In this document: positions 35,395 through 43,737 of the stretch, one piece after another
Layout: each line of letters begins with the position of its first letter
Numbering within the stretch: position 1 is the first letter of the stretch
DNA from: JAGSOU01 sp049974865
Lineage (GTDB): Bacteria > Pseudomonadota > Alphaproteobacteria > Rhodobacterales > Rhodobacteraceae
Length of the DNA: 64,000 nucleotides
Assembly (NCBI GenBank): GCA_049974865.1
Contig: JBNGCX010000003.1
Coordinates: forward strand, 1 to 64,000
Direction: 5' to 3'
Made by a program: the position numbers and the translations under genes
Notes under the pieces: generated by a model
What the model saw: only the letters and a program-made list of their open reading frames with translations
What the model was told of the DNA's origin: nothing
Database searches by the model: none

Positions 35395-36198
35395 TCAGTG
35401 GCCGGGATGCAGCGCGTCGTGCAGATAGACGCAGGTCAGGATCGTGAAGACATAGGCCTGGATGAAGGCGACCAGCACCTCCAGCGCGTAGACCGCGGTG
35501 ATCGCGAAGATCGGCAGGAACGAGAACAGCCCCAGCGCGGCGGCAAAGCCCGCGAACACCTTGAGCACCGCGTGGCCGGCCATGATGTTGCCGCCAAGTC
35601 GGATCGAGTGGCTGACCGGGCGCACGAAATACGAGATCAGCTCGATGATCGCCAGGATCGGGCGCAGCGGCAGCGGTGCCGACTTGACCCAGAACAGCTC
35701 AAGAAACTTGCTGCCATTCTTGACGAAACCCACCACGGTCACGGTGACGAAGACCAGCACGGCCATCACGGCGGTGACGGCGATATGCGACGTGGTGGCA
35801 AAGCTCATCGGCAGCAGGCCCAGGAAATTGGCCAGAACGATGAACATGAACAGCGTCATGATGTAGGGGAAGAACTTGACCGCGTCCTTGCCGGCGACGT
35901 CCTCGACCATCTTGTAGACGAAGCCGTAGGCCATCTCGGCCACCGACTGGATGCGCGACGGGACGATGGCGCGGCCGCGGGTGCCGATGACCAGAAGGCC
36001 GATCACCGACAGGACGGCAAGGGCCATCCACAGCGTTGCGTTGGTGGGCGTGTACCAGTGGATCGCATCGCCGCCGAACAACGGCGCGACGACGAACTGG
36101 TCCATCGGGTGGATGGCCAGGTGCGCTTCCTCCGGCGCGAAGAGCGCACCCGACACGATCACCAGAGCCAGAACGACCCAAAAGAATAGCTTGCCCAT
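35395..36198 (-). CDS. atpB: ATP synthase Fo subunit a
   Basis: 267 residues. Channel-forming stator subunit. The essential Arg is in HSIRLGGNIMAGH (helix 5 equivalent), with GHAVLKVFAGFA after it. Six or so hydrophobic helices. Encoded 51 bases upstream of atpE. Confidence 0.95.
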   Translation of the reverse strand: MGKLFFWVVLALVIVSGALFAPEEAHLAIHPMDQFVVAPLFGGDAIHWYTPTNATLWMALAVLSVIGLLVIGTRGRAIVPSRIQSVAEMAYGFVYKMVEDVAGKDAVKFFPYIMTLFMFIVLANFLGLLPMSFATTSHIAVTAVMAVLVFVTVTVVGFVKNGSKFLELFWVKSAPLPLRPILAIIELISYFVRPVSHSIRLGGNIMAGHAVLKVFAGFAAALGLFSFLPIFAITAVYALEVLVAFIQAYVFTILTCVYLHDALHPGH

Positions 36199-36226
36199 CC
36201 GTCTGCCTTTCCTTCACCCGGCGCAG

Positions 36227-36562
36227 CTACGCCCGATCCTCATCCTCTCCGGCCTTGTCGGCCGACTGTTTCCTCCGGACCTCGTCGGCGGTGCGCAGCA
36301 TCGTCTTGATGCCGGCCGCGAAGCCCAGAAATACGAACAGCACCAGGAACAGCGGCATGGTCCCGAAAAGGGTGTCCAGCCCGTATCCGATGCCGAAGCC
36401 GATCCCGAGACCGGCCACAAGCTCTGTCACCATCCGCCAGGCGATGTTGGCCTGGGAATAATGTTCGTCCTGGTGGCGCTTGCCGGGCTCCTGCGCCCGT
36501 TTCAGCTCGGCGATCCGCTCGTCGAGCTGCCTGAGCCGCTCATCATCGTTCGGATCCACCAC
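36227..36562 (-). CDS. atpI: AtpI, ATP synthase assembly protein
   Basis: 111 residues, two membrane helices (about 43-60 and 69-88) after a charged N-terminus. Helps assemble the c ring or import Mg2+. The start is GTG (two GTG codons in a row, 36562 or 36559). First gene of the Fo operon; the F1 genes are not in this window. Confidence 0.88.
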   Translation of the reverse strand: MVDPNDDERLRQLDERIAELKRAQEPGKRHQDEHYSQANIAWRMVTELVAGLGIGFGIGYGLDTLFGTMPLFLVLFVFLGFAAGIKTMLRTADEVRRKQSADKAGEDEDRA

Positions 36563-36744
36563 GTCGGAAGGCCCCCTCGGACAGTCGCGGCGAACCTAGA
36601 AAGGGGGTGGGCCTGAGTCAAGCTGGAAACGGCATCGCTGCCTGACGCCTAAACTATTGTTCTTACGTATTTTTACGCTAACGGAAAAACGCGGCGACCG
36701 GCGCGCCGCCGCGATCGCGGACGATTTCGGCGGATTTGGCATAT

Positions 36745-36760
36745 TCAACCAAACGGTTGA
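36745..36760. promoter_or_regulatory. ArsR operator candidate
   Basis: TCAACC-AAAC-GGTTGA: perfect 6-bp inverted repeat overlapping the CATATT -10-like sequence, 30 bases before the arsR start. This motif type is common in front of ArsR genes of the SdpR branch. Confidence 0.6.
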
Positions 36761-36791
36761 CGATGGAAGGCCCGCGGGCCTAGCTGCGGAC

Positions 36792-37115
36792 ATGGAAAAC
36801 CAGCTCGACACCGTTTTCGCGGCCCTGGCCGATCCCACCCGCCGCGCCATCCTGGCGATGCTGCTGGAGGATGACATGGCCGTCACCGACGTGGCCGAGC
36901 CCTTCGAGATGTCGCTGGCGGCGATCTCGAAACACCTGGGGATCCTGACGCGCGCGGGGTTGATCAGCCAGGAAAAGCGCGGCCGGGTGAAATGGTGCAA
37001 GCTGGAACCGGACGCGCTGCGCGAGGCCTCGGTCTGGATGCAGAGCTTCGGCCAGTTCGAGCCGGTGAACCTCGATGCCTTCGAACGGTTTCTCGAGGCC
37101 GAGCTGAAGGGCTGA
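36792..37115 (+). CDS. ArsR family regulator
   Basis: 107 residues. Winged-helix repressor. TVFAALADPTRRAILAMLLE and FEMSLAAISKHLGILTRAGLISQEKRGRVKWCKL are typical of the non-metal SdpR-like branch. There is no CxC metal site. These regulators usually precede an SRPBCC/AHSA1 gene, but here the next gene is a convergent transporter, so the usual partner is missing. The ATG MENQLDTVFAAL lies just after the operator. Confidence 0.88.
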   Translation: MENQLDTVFAALADPTRRAILAMLLEDDMAVTDVAEPFEMSLAAISKHLGILTRAGLISQEKRGRVKWCKLEPDALREASVWMQSFGQFEPVNLDAFERFLEAELKG

Positions 37116-37123
37116 CGTCCGCC

Positions 37124-38011
37124 CTACCCCTCGTCCTTCAGCAGCAGCGCCAGCGCCACCACCGTCAGCCCGACGCCGACCAAAACCAGCCCGCGCGGCG
37201 CGCCGTTGCCCAGCGCGATCTCCCAGCCGATGACGAAGCTCGGCGTGAGGTAGGTATAGGCCATCACCTTGGCGGCGGGCAGGCGCATCGCCGCGTATTG
37301 CAGCAGGACGAAGGTCATCGAACTGGCAAAGAAGGCCAGGTAGCCCAGCACCAGCCAGACCTGCAGGGGCAGCGCGGCCCAGTCGGTGCCCGCGATCGCC
37401 GGCGCGCCGTAGACGCCCAGCACCAGCAGCGCGGCCAGCATCATCCCGAAGGTGAAGACCAGGGTCGGCTCGCCCCGGTTCAGCTTGCGCACCAGTGGCG
37501 TGTAGGCGGCATGGGCCACCACCCCCACGAAAAAAATCGACTCGCCCCGACCGATGTCGAAGGCCAACAGCGCCTCCAGATCGGCGCGGAAGATCACCCA
37601 CAGCGCGCCCGCGCCCCCGATCGCCAGCGCCAGCGCCATGCGCGGCGTCGTCACCTGCCGCAGCAACAGCCAGCCGAACACCCCCGACAGGATGGGCGTC
37701 AGGGTAAAGACCGCGGCCGTGGACACCGGCGGCGCCGTCTTCAGTCCCTCGAACATCAGCACGAAATAGAGGGCGAAGGCCCCGCCCAGCAGCAGGTAAC
37801 GCCAAGGGGCGCGAAAATGGGCGGGCCTTAGCCCCGGCCCCACCGCCGCCGCCGCGCCGATCACCGCGCCGGCCACCAAGAAGCGGGCCGCGGTCAGCGC
37901 CACCGGGTCGATCTGGTTCGCGATCATGCTGCCGAAGCTGAAGGATCCCGCCACCAGCGCGGAGAAACACAGCATCGCCAGGTGCCCGCGCGCGCCGTCG
38001 CTCAGCCCCAT
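37124..38011 (-). CDS. EamA/DMT family transporter
   Basis: 295 residues, about ten membrane helices in two EamA repeats (residues about 5-135 and 145-290). Metabolite or drug exporter/importer of unknown substrate. The second repeat contains YLAFFASSMTFVLLQYAAMR and VMAYTYLTPSFVIGWEIALG. Its ATG lies within the last 10 bases of the lysR gene, with GGAGG upstream, so the two are co-transcribed. Confidence 0.88.
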   Translation of the reverse strand: MGLSDGARGHLAMLCFSALVAGSFSFGSMIANQIDPVALTAARFLVAGAVIGAAAAVGPGLRPAHFRAPWRYLLLGGAFALYFVLMFEGLKTAPPVSTAAVFTLTPILSGVFGWLLLRQVTTPRMALALAIGGAGALWVIFRADLEALLAFDIGRGESIFFVGVVAHAAYTPLVRKLNRGEPTLVFTFGMMLAALLVLGVYGAPAIAGTDWAALPLQVWLVLGYLAFFASSMTFVLLQYAAMRLPAAKVMAYTYLTPSFVIGWEIALGNGAPRGLVLVGVGLTVVALALLLKDEG

Positions 38012-38883
38012 GTCTTGGCCGCCTCCTTCAGCGCCGTGGTGAAGCCCTGCACCTTGGCCGTCCGGTGCAGATCGACATGGGTGACCAGCCAGGCCGGCAC
38101 CGTCCATTCCGGCCGGGGCGGGCACATCTGGACCAGGTCGGGGCGCGCATCGGCCCACCAGGTCGGCAGGAAACCGACACCGGCCCCCGCTGCGACCGCC
38201 TCAGCTGTCACGCGCATGTCGCTTGCGCGGAACACCACCCGCTCGTCCGGGACGTTGTCGCGCATCCAGCGGTAAAAGGGCGCGCGATGGGCCTCATCCG
38301 CCGGACCGACGAAGCGGTGATCGGGAAAGTCGGCGTCGCACGCCATCCGGCCATGCCGATCAACATAGCCTTGATGCGCGTAAAGCGCACTCTGCTGGTC
38401 ATAGAGCTTCTGCACCACGTTGTCGGGTTCGTCCGGGCGGCTGCCCACCCGCAGCGCGACATGCGCCTCGCCATATTCCAGGCGGAACAGGCGCGGATCG
38501 GTCAGCAGGCGCACCTGCAGTTCCGGGTTGTCGCGCTGAAACTCTGCCAGCACCGGCACCAGCAGCGCCGAGAAGCTGTCGACGGTGGTCACGACCAGAT
38601 CGCCCGTCATCGCCGCGCCACGCCCGCGCAGGCGACCGTAGAGCTGGTCGAACTGGTCCGCCGTGATCTGCGCCACCTGGAGCAGGTCCAGCCCCGCCTC
38701 GGTCGGGGTGTAGCCGCGCGCGTGGCGCTGGAACAGCTTGACGCCCAGCCGCTCCTCCAGCGCATCGATATGGCGGATCACCGTGGCATGGTGAACGCCC
38801 AGCGCCTCGGCCGCGCCGCTGACCGTGCCCAGACGGGCAACGTGGAAGGCCGTGCGTATCTCGTCCCAATTGTCTAATTGCAT
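38002..38883 (-). CDS. LysR family regulator
   Basis: 293 residues. N-terminal helix-turn-helix (LGTVSGAAEALGVHHATVIRH; 18-38) and a periplasmic-binding-like effector domain. Divergent from the azoreductase gene and upstream of the EamA transporter. A CACAA-TTT-TTGTG repeat lies in the shared promoter region. Probably controls the azoreductase, perhaps in response to quinones or aromatic compounds. Confidence 0.9.
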   Translation of the reverse strand: MQLDNWDEIRTAFHVARLGTVSGAAEALGVHHATVIRHIDALEERLGVKLFQRHARGYTPTEAGLDLLQVAQITADQFDQLYGRLRGRGAAMTGDLVVTTVDSFSALLVPVLAEFQRDNPELQVRLLTDPRLFRLEYGEAHVALRVGSRPDEPDNVVQKLYDQQSALYAHQGYVDRHGRMACDADFPDHRFVGPADEAHRAPFYRWMRDNVPDERVVFRASDMRVTAEAVAAGAGVGFLPTWWADARPDLVQMCPPRPEWTVPAWLVTHVDLHRTAKVQGFTTALKEAAKTWG

Positions 38884-38896
38884 ATGTGCACCAAAT

Positions 38897-38909
38897 CACA
38901 ATTTTTGTG
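38897..38909. promoter_or_regulatory. LysR binding-site candidate
   Basis: CACAA-TTT-TTGTG, a perfect short inverted repeat 14 bases from the lysR start within the 100-base divergent region. Confidence 0.45.
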
Positions 38910-38983
38910 TATTTTGTTCAGTTGTGTTCATTTTCGCAAGGGGTAAATCAAAGGGGAATTCAAACAGAACCGGAGTTCCCAAC

Positions 38984-39574
38984 ATGACCACCATTCTTCG
39001 TCTCGACAGCTCGATCAAGGGCGCGGCCTCGGTTTCGCGCAAACTGCTGGACCGCGCGCAGGACAAGCTGACCGCCGCGCACCCGGACGCCCGGGTCGTC
39101 ACCCGCGACCTGTCCGAGGGCGTGCCCGCGATCGACGGCAACTGGATCGGCGCCGTCTTCACCCCTGCCCAGGAGCGCAGTCCCGAACAGGCCGAGATCG
39201 CCGCCTATTCCGACGCCCTGCTGGACGAAGTGCGCGGCGCCGACATCCTGCTGATCGGCCTGCCGGTCTATAATTTCGGTGTGCCCGCCCAATTGAAGAG
39301 CTGGTTCGACCACCTCGCGCGCAAGGGCGAGACCTTCAACTACACCGAGGCTGGCCCCGAAGGCCTGCTGAAGGGCAAGCGCGCCATCGTCGTGCTGTCC
39401 TCGGACGGCACGAAATTCGGCTCCGAGATTGACTTCGCCTCGGGCTACGTGCGCCACATGCTGGGCTTCTTCGGCATCACCGACGTGCAGTTCGCCGCGG
39501 CCGACGCCATGGTCTTCGACCCCGAGACCACCGTGAAATCCGCGGAAGAGCAGATCGACGCGCTCGCCGCGTGA
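38984..39574 (+). CDS. azoR: FMN-dependent NADH-azoreductase
   Basis: 196 residues. Flavodoxin-like dimeric enzyme reducing quinones and azo compounds by two electrons. The LRLDSSIKGAASVSRKL N-terminus binds FMN phosphate, and GLPVYNFGVPAQLKSWFDHL (about 92-111) is the AcpD/AzoR signature. Start at ATG with CGGAG upstream. Confidence 0.92.
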   Translation: MTTILRLDSSIKGAASVSRKLLDRAQDKLTAAHPDARVVTRDLSEGVPAIDGNWIGAVFTPAQERSPEQAEIAAYSDALLDEVRGADILLIGLPVYNFGVPAQLKSWFDHLARKGETFNYTEAGPEGLLKGKRAIVVLSSDGTKFGSEIDFASGYVRHMLGFFGITDVQFAAADAMVFDPETTVKSAEEQIDALAA

Positions 39575-39579
39575 CCCAC

Positions 39580-39617
39580 GCGCGCGGGCGGCGCTTGACT
39601 CCGCCCCGCCCGCGCGC
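39580..39617. terminator. Large GC hairpin after azoR
   Basis: 12-bp perfect stem GCGCGCGGGCGG/CCGCCCGCGCGC with a 14-base loop, 5 bases after the azoR stop. There is no T-run, so it may be a weak or Rho-assisted end. Confidence 0.5.
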
Positions 39618-39680
39618 TAACGCTCGCCTCCAAATCCGGAACGGCTTGTCCCTTCCGGTCCTGTATCGTCGCAGGATCGC

Positions 39681-39710
39681 CCCCCGTCAGCGAGGTTTCG
39701 CCCACGGGGG
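39681..39710 (+). other. Structured leader hairpin upstream of ffh
   Basis: CCCCCGT pairs with ACGGGGG, and inside the loop GCGA pairs with TCGC, giving a nested hairpin 69-98 bases before the ffh start. Could be leader structure or an attenuator; no known riboswitch recognised. Confidence 0.35.
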
Positions 39711-39778
39711 ACATTGGCGTTTGGAGCGTTCGGTCATATCTACCGGGCAAGTGTTAACGGTCGTAGGAGGGCCTGGGC

Positions 39779-41278
39779 ATGTTTGAAAATCTATCCGAAC
39801 GCCTGTCTGGCGTCTTCGACCGGCTGACCAAGCAGGGCGCGCTGTCCGAGGACGACGTGAAAACCGCCCTGCGCGAGGTCCGCGTGGCGCTGCTTGAGGC
39901 CGACGTCTCGCTGCCCGTGGCGCGCGACTTCGTGCGTGCCGTGCAGGACAAGGCCACCGGCCAGGCGGTGACGAAATCGGTCACCCCCGGCCAGCAGGTG
40001 GTCAAGATCGTCCATGACGAGCTGGTCCATGTCCTGACCGGCGAGGGCGAGCCGGGCGAGCTGAAGGTCGACAACCCGCCCGCGCCGATCCTGATGGTCG
40101 GCCTGCAGGGCTCGGGCAAGACCACCACCACCGGCAAGCTGGCCAAACGGCTGAAGGAAAAGGACGGCAAGCGGGTGCTGATGGCCTCGCTCGACGTCTA
40201 CCGCCCGGCGGCGATGGAGCAGCTGGCCGTTCTGGGCCAGCAGATCGGTGTCGACACCCTGCCGATTGTGCCGGGGCAGAAACCCATCGACATCGCCAAG
40301 CGCGCCAAGCAGCAGGCGACGATGGGCGGTTATGACGTCTACATGCTCGACACCGCCGGCCGGCTGCATATCGACGAAGTCCTGATGGACGAGGTCGAGC
40401 AGGTCCGCAACGAGATCAATCCGCGCGAAACCCTGCTGGTGGTCGATGGTCTGACCGGCCAAGTCGCGGTCGAGGTGGCCGAGGAGTTCGATGCCAAGGT
40501 CGGCATCTCGGGCGTCGTGCTGACCCGGATGGACGGCGACGGGCGCGGCGGTGCCGCGCTGTCGATGCGCGCCGTCACCGGCAAGCCGATCAAGTTCGTG
40601 GGCCTCGGCGAAAAGATGGACGCGCTCGAAACCTTCGAGCCCGAGCGCATCGCCGGCCGCATCCTCGGCATGGGCGACATCGTGGCGCTGGTCGAAAAGG
40701 CGCAGGAAACCATCGAGGCCGAACAGGCCGAGCGGATGATGAAGCGCTTCCAGAAGGGTCAGTTCAACATGAACGACCTGAAGATGCAGCTGGAACAGAT
40801 GCTCAAGATGGGCGGCATGGAAAGCATCATGGGCATGATGCCCGGCATGGGCAAGATGGCCAAGCAGGTGCAGGACGCCGGCATGGACGACAAGGTCATC
40901 AAGCGCCAGATCGCGCTGATCCAGTCCATGACCAAGAAAGAGCGCGCCAATCCCAAGCTGCTGCAGGCCAGCCGCAAGAAACGGATCGCCAGGGGCGCGG
41001 GGCTGGAGGTCAGCGATCTGAACAAGCTGCTGAAGATGCAGCGCCAGATGGCCGACATGATGAAGAAGATGGGCAAGATGGGCAAAGGCGGCATGCTGAA
41101 ACAGGCCATGAAGGGCATGTTCGGCAAGGGCGGCATGCCCGCCGGCATGGACCCGTCGCAGATGGACCCCAAGGCGTTGGAAGCCGCGGCCAAGCAGATG
41201 GGCGCGGGCGGCGGCCTGCCGGGCTTGGGCGGCAATGCCCTGCCCCCCGGCCTCAGCGGTTTCGGCAAAAAGAAGTAA
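39779..41278 (+). CDS. ffh: Signal recognition particle protein Ffh (SRP54)
   Basis: 499 residues. Targets nascent membrane proteins with 4.5S RNA and FtsY. N domain (1-85), G domain with GLQGSGKTTTTGKLAKRL (P loop), DTAGRLHID, TRMDGDGRGG and GLGEKMDALETFEPERI, then the Met-rich M domain (about 300-450; MIGGMESIMGMMPGMG-like runs), which binds signal peptides and RNA. Ends with a Gly/Met-rich tail. GGAGG is 8 bases upstream. Head of a conserved translation gene block. Confidence 0.97.
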   Translation: MFENLSERLSGVFDRLTKQGALSEDDVKTALREVRVALLEADVSLPVARDFVRAVQDKATGQAVTKSVTPGQQVVKIVHDELVHVLTGEGEPGELKVDNPPAPILMVGLQGSGKTTTTGKLAKRLKEKDGKRVLMASLDVYRPAAMEQLAVLGQQIGVDTLPIVPGQKPIDIAKRAKQQATMGGYDVYMLDTAGRLHIDEVLMDEVEQVRNEINPRETLLVVDGLTGQVAVEVAEEFDAKVGISGVVLTRMDGDGRGGAALSMRAVTGKPIKFVGLGEKMDALETFEPERIAGRILGMGDIVALVEKAQETIEAEQAERMMKRFQKGQFNMNDLKMQLEQMLKMGGMESIMGMMPGMGKMAKQVQDAGMDDKVIKRQIALIQSMTKKERANPKLLQASRKKRIARGAGLEVSDLNKLLKMQRQMADMMKKMGKMGKGGMLKQAMKGMFGKGGMPAGMDPSQMDPKALEAAAKQMGAGGGLPGLGGNALPPGLSGFGKKK

Positions 41279-41281
41279 CCC

Positions 41282-41836
41282 ATGACCGCCAGCACCATCA
41301 CCATCCCCCGGCTGGAGACCGAACGCCTGATCCTGCGCGCCCCGACGCTGCAGGATTTCGAGGTGTTCGCCGATTTCTACGCCTCCGAGCGCGCCTCGTT
41401 CGTGGGCGGCCCGCTGGACCGCGAGGGCTCGTGGCGGATGCTGGCGATGGAGATCGGCCACTGGCAGTTGGCGGGCTTCGGCCGCTGGATCGTGGAGACC
41501 AGGGATGGCGGCGCGACCGCTGGCCTGGTCGGGCTGTTCTGCCCCGAGGGCTGGCCCGAGCCGGAAATCGGCTGGGACCTGTTCTCGGGCCATGAGGGCA
41601 AGGGCTATGCCACCGAGGCCGGCGCGGCCGCGCGCAACTATGCCTATGACGTGCTGGGCTGGGACACCGCGATCAGCCTGGTCAAGCCCGCCAACGTGGC
41701 CTCCGCCCGCGTGGCCGAACGCCTTGGCGCGCGCCTTGACGGCATGTTCCCCCACCAGCGCCACGGCGAAATGCAGGTCTGGCGCCACCCCTCGCCCGAG
41801 GCTCTGTCCGATGGCGGGATGGAGGCCTACGCATGA
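41282..41836 (+). CDS. GNAT acetyltransferase 1 of 3 (RimJ/RimL-like)
   Basis: 184 residues. LETERLILRAPTLQDFEVFADFYASE is the RimJ/RimL-type start; acetyl-CoA site around GHEGKGYATEAGAAARNYAYD. Could acetylate a protein N-terminus or a small amine. Starts 3 bases after ffh and overlaps the next gene by 4 bases (ATGA). Closely related to the two genes that follow. Confidence 0.88.
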   Translation: MTASTITIPRLETERLILRAPTLQDFEVFADFYASERASFVGGPLDREGSWRMLAMEIGHWQLAGFGRWIVETRDGGATAGLVGLFCPEGWPEPEIGWDLFSGHEGKGYATEAGAAARNYAYDVLGWDTAISLVKPANVASARVAERLGARLDGMFPHQRHGEMQVWRHPSPEALSDGGMEAYA

Positions 41837-42354
41837 GCCTGGCGTTCGATATCCCGGTGATCGAGACCGAACGCCTGATCCTGCGCGGCCCCCGCGAGAG
41901 CGATTTCGAGGCCGCCGCCGCCTTCGGCGCCTCGCCGCGGGCGAAATTCGTCGGCGGCAGCGCCGACCGCTGGGAGAACTGGCGCGGCTTTCTGGCCGTT
42001 ATCGGCCACTGGGCCCTGCGCGGCTACGGCTTCTGGACGCTGGAAGAGAAGGAAACCGGCGCCCCCGCCGGTCGCGTCGGCGTCATCAACCACGAAATGT
42101 GGCCCGAGCCGGAACTGGGCTGGCATGTCTTCGACGGGTTCGAAGGCCGGGGCTATGCCTACGAGGCCGCCAAGGCTGCCCGCGACCATGCCGGACGCGA
42201 GATGGGCCTTGGCCCGCTGATCAGCCATATCCATCCCGACAACGCCCGCTCGATCGCCCTGGCCGAGCGGCTGGGCGCCACGTTCGAGCGCGAGGGCATC
42301 TTGCTGGGCGAGCCCTGCCTCGTTTACCGCCACCCCAAGGCGGAGACCCTCTGA
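41833..42354 (+). CDS. GNAT acetyltransferase 2 of 3
   Basis: 173 residues. IETERLILRGPRESDFEAAAAFGASP start, WPEPELGWHVFDGFEGRGYAYEAAKAARDHA acetyl-CoA region with G-x-G-x-A. Shares the layout and the GHWxxRGYGFW segment with its neighbours, so it arose by tandem duplication. Overlaps the third copy as TGATG. Confidence 0.88.
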   Translation: MSLAFDIPVIETERLILRGPRESDFEAAAAFGASPRAKFVGGSADRWENWRGFLAVIGHWALRGYGFWTLEEKETGAPAGRVGVINHEMWPEPELGWHVFDGFEGRGYAYEAAKAARDHAGREMGLGPLISHIHPDNARSIALAERLGATFEREGILLGEPCLVYRHPKAETL

Positions 42355-42959
42355 TGACCTGCCGCGACATCCCCGAGTTGGAAACGAGGCGCCTGGTCCT
42401 GCGCGGGCCGGAGCCGGAGGACTATCCCGATTTCAAGGCCACCTTCGCCTCCTACCGGTCGCGCTTCATGGGCGGGCCGCTGAACAAATACGAGGCCTGG
42501 ATGCTCTATGCCGCTGAGATCGGCCACTGGCAGATCCGCGGCTACGGCATGTGGATGATCCGCGACAAGGCCACCGACGAGACCTACGGCATGGCCGGCG
42601 GCTGGATGCCCGCCGGCTGGCCCGAGCGCGAGATCGCCTGGATCATCTGGCCGGACAAGGCCGGCAAGGGCTACGCGCTGGAGGCCACCGACGCGGCGCG
42701 GCGCTATTTCTACGAACAGCAGGGCTGGGAGACGGCGGTCAGCTATATCGACCCCAAGAACCTCGACTCGATCCGCCTGGCCGAGCGGTTGGGCGCGGTC
42801 AAGGACAAGGACGCCGCCACCATCGACGGCAGCGATGCCGTTTACCGTCACCCCTCGCCCGCGAAACTGCGTTCCAGCCAGATCGCCGACGGCATCGCGC
42901 TGGAGATCAGCCATTACTGCGATCCGCTCTTCAAACCGAAAGGCTGGGCCATTGACTGA
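42354..42959 (+). CDS. GNAT acetyltransferase 3 of 3
   Basis: 201 residues. LETRRLVLRGPEPEDYPDFKATFASYRSRF start, IIWPDKAGKGYALEATDAARRYF acetyl-CoA site. Has a C-terminal extension (about 165-201, ending LFKPKGWAID) absent from the other two. Overlaps the chorismate mutase start by 8 bases. Confidence 0.87.
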   Translation: MTCRDIPELETRRLVLRGPEPEDYPDFKATFASYRSRFMGGPLNKYEAWMLYAAEIGHWQIRGYGMWMIRDKATDETYGMAGGWMPAGWPEREIAWIIWPDKAGKGYALEATDAARRYFYEQQGWETAVSYIDPKNLDSIRLAERLGAVKDKDAATIDGSDAVYRHPSPAKLRSSQIADGIALEISHYCDPLFKPKGWAID

Positions 42960-43251
42960 AGATGTCGTCTCCCGCGCGGCGGAGCTGCTGAAGGAGCACC
43001 GCGAAAGCATCGACCGGCTCGATGCCATTCTCGTCTACACCCTGGGCGAGCGGTTCAAGCACACCCAGGCCGTGGGCAAGCTGAAGGCCGCGCACGACCT
43101 GCCCCCCAGCGACCCCGCGCGCGAGGCCAGGCAGATCGCCCGGCTCGAAGACCTGGCCAAGCGCGCCGATCTCGACCCCGAATTCGCCAAGAAATTCCTG
43201 AACTTCATCATTCAGGAAGTCATCAAGCATCACGAGCAACACCAATCGTAA
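42952..43251 (+). CDS. Chorismate mutase (AroQ type)
   Basis: 99 residues. Small all-helical enzyme converting chorismate to prephenate for Phe and Tyr synthesis. RAAELLKEHRESIDRLDAIL and LGERFKHTQAVGKLKAAH show the AroQ active-site Arg and Lys pattern. The start is taken as TTG at 42952 because no in-frame ATG or GTG precedes the conserved N-terminus; it overlaps the preceding gene. Precedes rpsP, as in other Rhodobacterales. Confidence 0.85.
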   Translation: MTEDVVSRAAELLKEHRESIDRLDAILVYTLGERFKHTQAVGKLKAAHDLPPSDPAREARQIARLEDLAKRADLDPEFAKKFLNFIIQEVIKHHEQHQS

Positions 43252-43296
43252 GGCGGGCCATCCCCGCCCCACACCAGCCATCCAAGGAGAAACACA

Positions 43297-43683
43297 ATGG
43301 CTATCAAACTTCGTCTCGCCCGCGGCGGCTCGAAAAAGCGCCCCTTCTATCGCATCGTCGCCGCCGACTCGCGCATGCCGCGCGACGGCCGCTACATCGA
43401 GAAGCTGGGCACCTATAACCCGCTGCTGCCGAAGGACAGCGAAGAGCGCGTGAAGATGGACATGGAGCGCGTGCGGTACTGGCTCGGCCAGGGCGCTCAG
43501 CCCACCGACCGCATCTCGCGCATGCTGGAAGCCGCGGGCGTTCTGGAGAAGAAAGAGCGCAACAACCCGCAAAAGGCCGAGCCCGGCGCCAAGGCCAAGG
43601 AACGCGCCGAGGAGAAGGCCGCCAAGGCCGCCGAGGCTGCGGAAGCCGCCGAGGCCCCGGCCGAAGAAGCCGCCGAGGAATAA
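43297..43683 (+). CDS. rpsP: 30S ribosomal protein S16
   Basis: 128 residues. Core S16 in residues 1-82 (MAIKLRLARGGSKKRPFYRI, DGRYIEKLGTYNP, RYWLGQGAQPTDRI). An alphaproteobacterial C-terminal extension rich in Ala, Glu and Lys (about 90-128) follows. AAGGAG lies upstream. Confidence 0.97.
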   Translation: MAIKLRLARGGSKKRPFYRIVAADSRMPRDGRYIEKLGTYNPLLPKDSEERVKMDMERVRYWLGQGAQPTDRISRMLEAAGVLEKKERNNPQKAEPGAKAKERAEEKAAKAAEAAEAAEAPAEEAAEE

Positions 43684-43737
43684 TCCTCGCTCCGGGGCGG
43701 CCCTGCGCCGCCCCGTTTCCCTTGACAGGAGCCCAGC

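Noticed and set aside
39594..39622. TTGACT-N17-TAACGC as the ffh promoter
   Set aside because: The -35-like sequence lies in the loop of the 12-bp hairpin after azoR and the -10 match is poor, so I did not list it.
39575..39778. 4.5S SRP RNA gene before ffh
   Set aside because: I looked for the conserved GGAAG/GCAGCA-type tip of SRP RNA and did not see it. The hairpins present do not match the SRP RNA fold.
40741..41230. Met/Gly-rich repeats at the end of ffh as a repeat array
   Set aside because: This is the normal Met-rich M domain of SRP54 and its tail.
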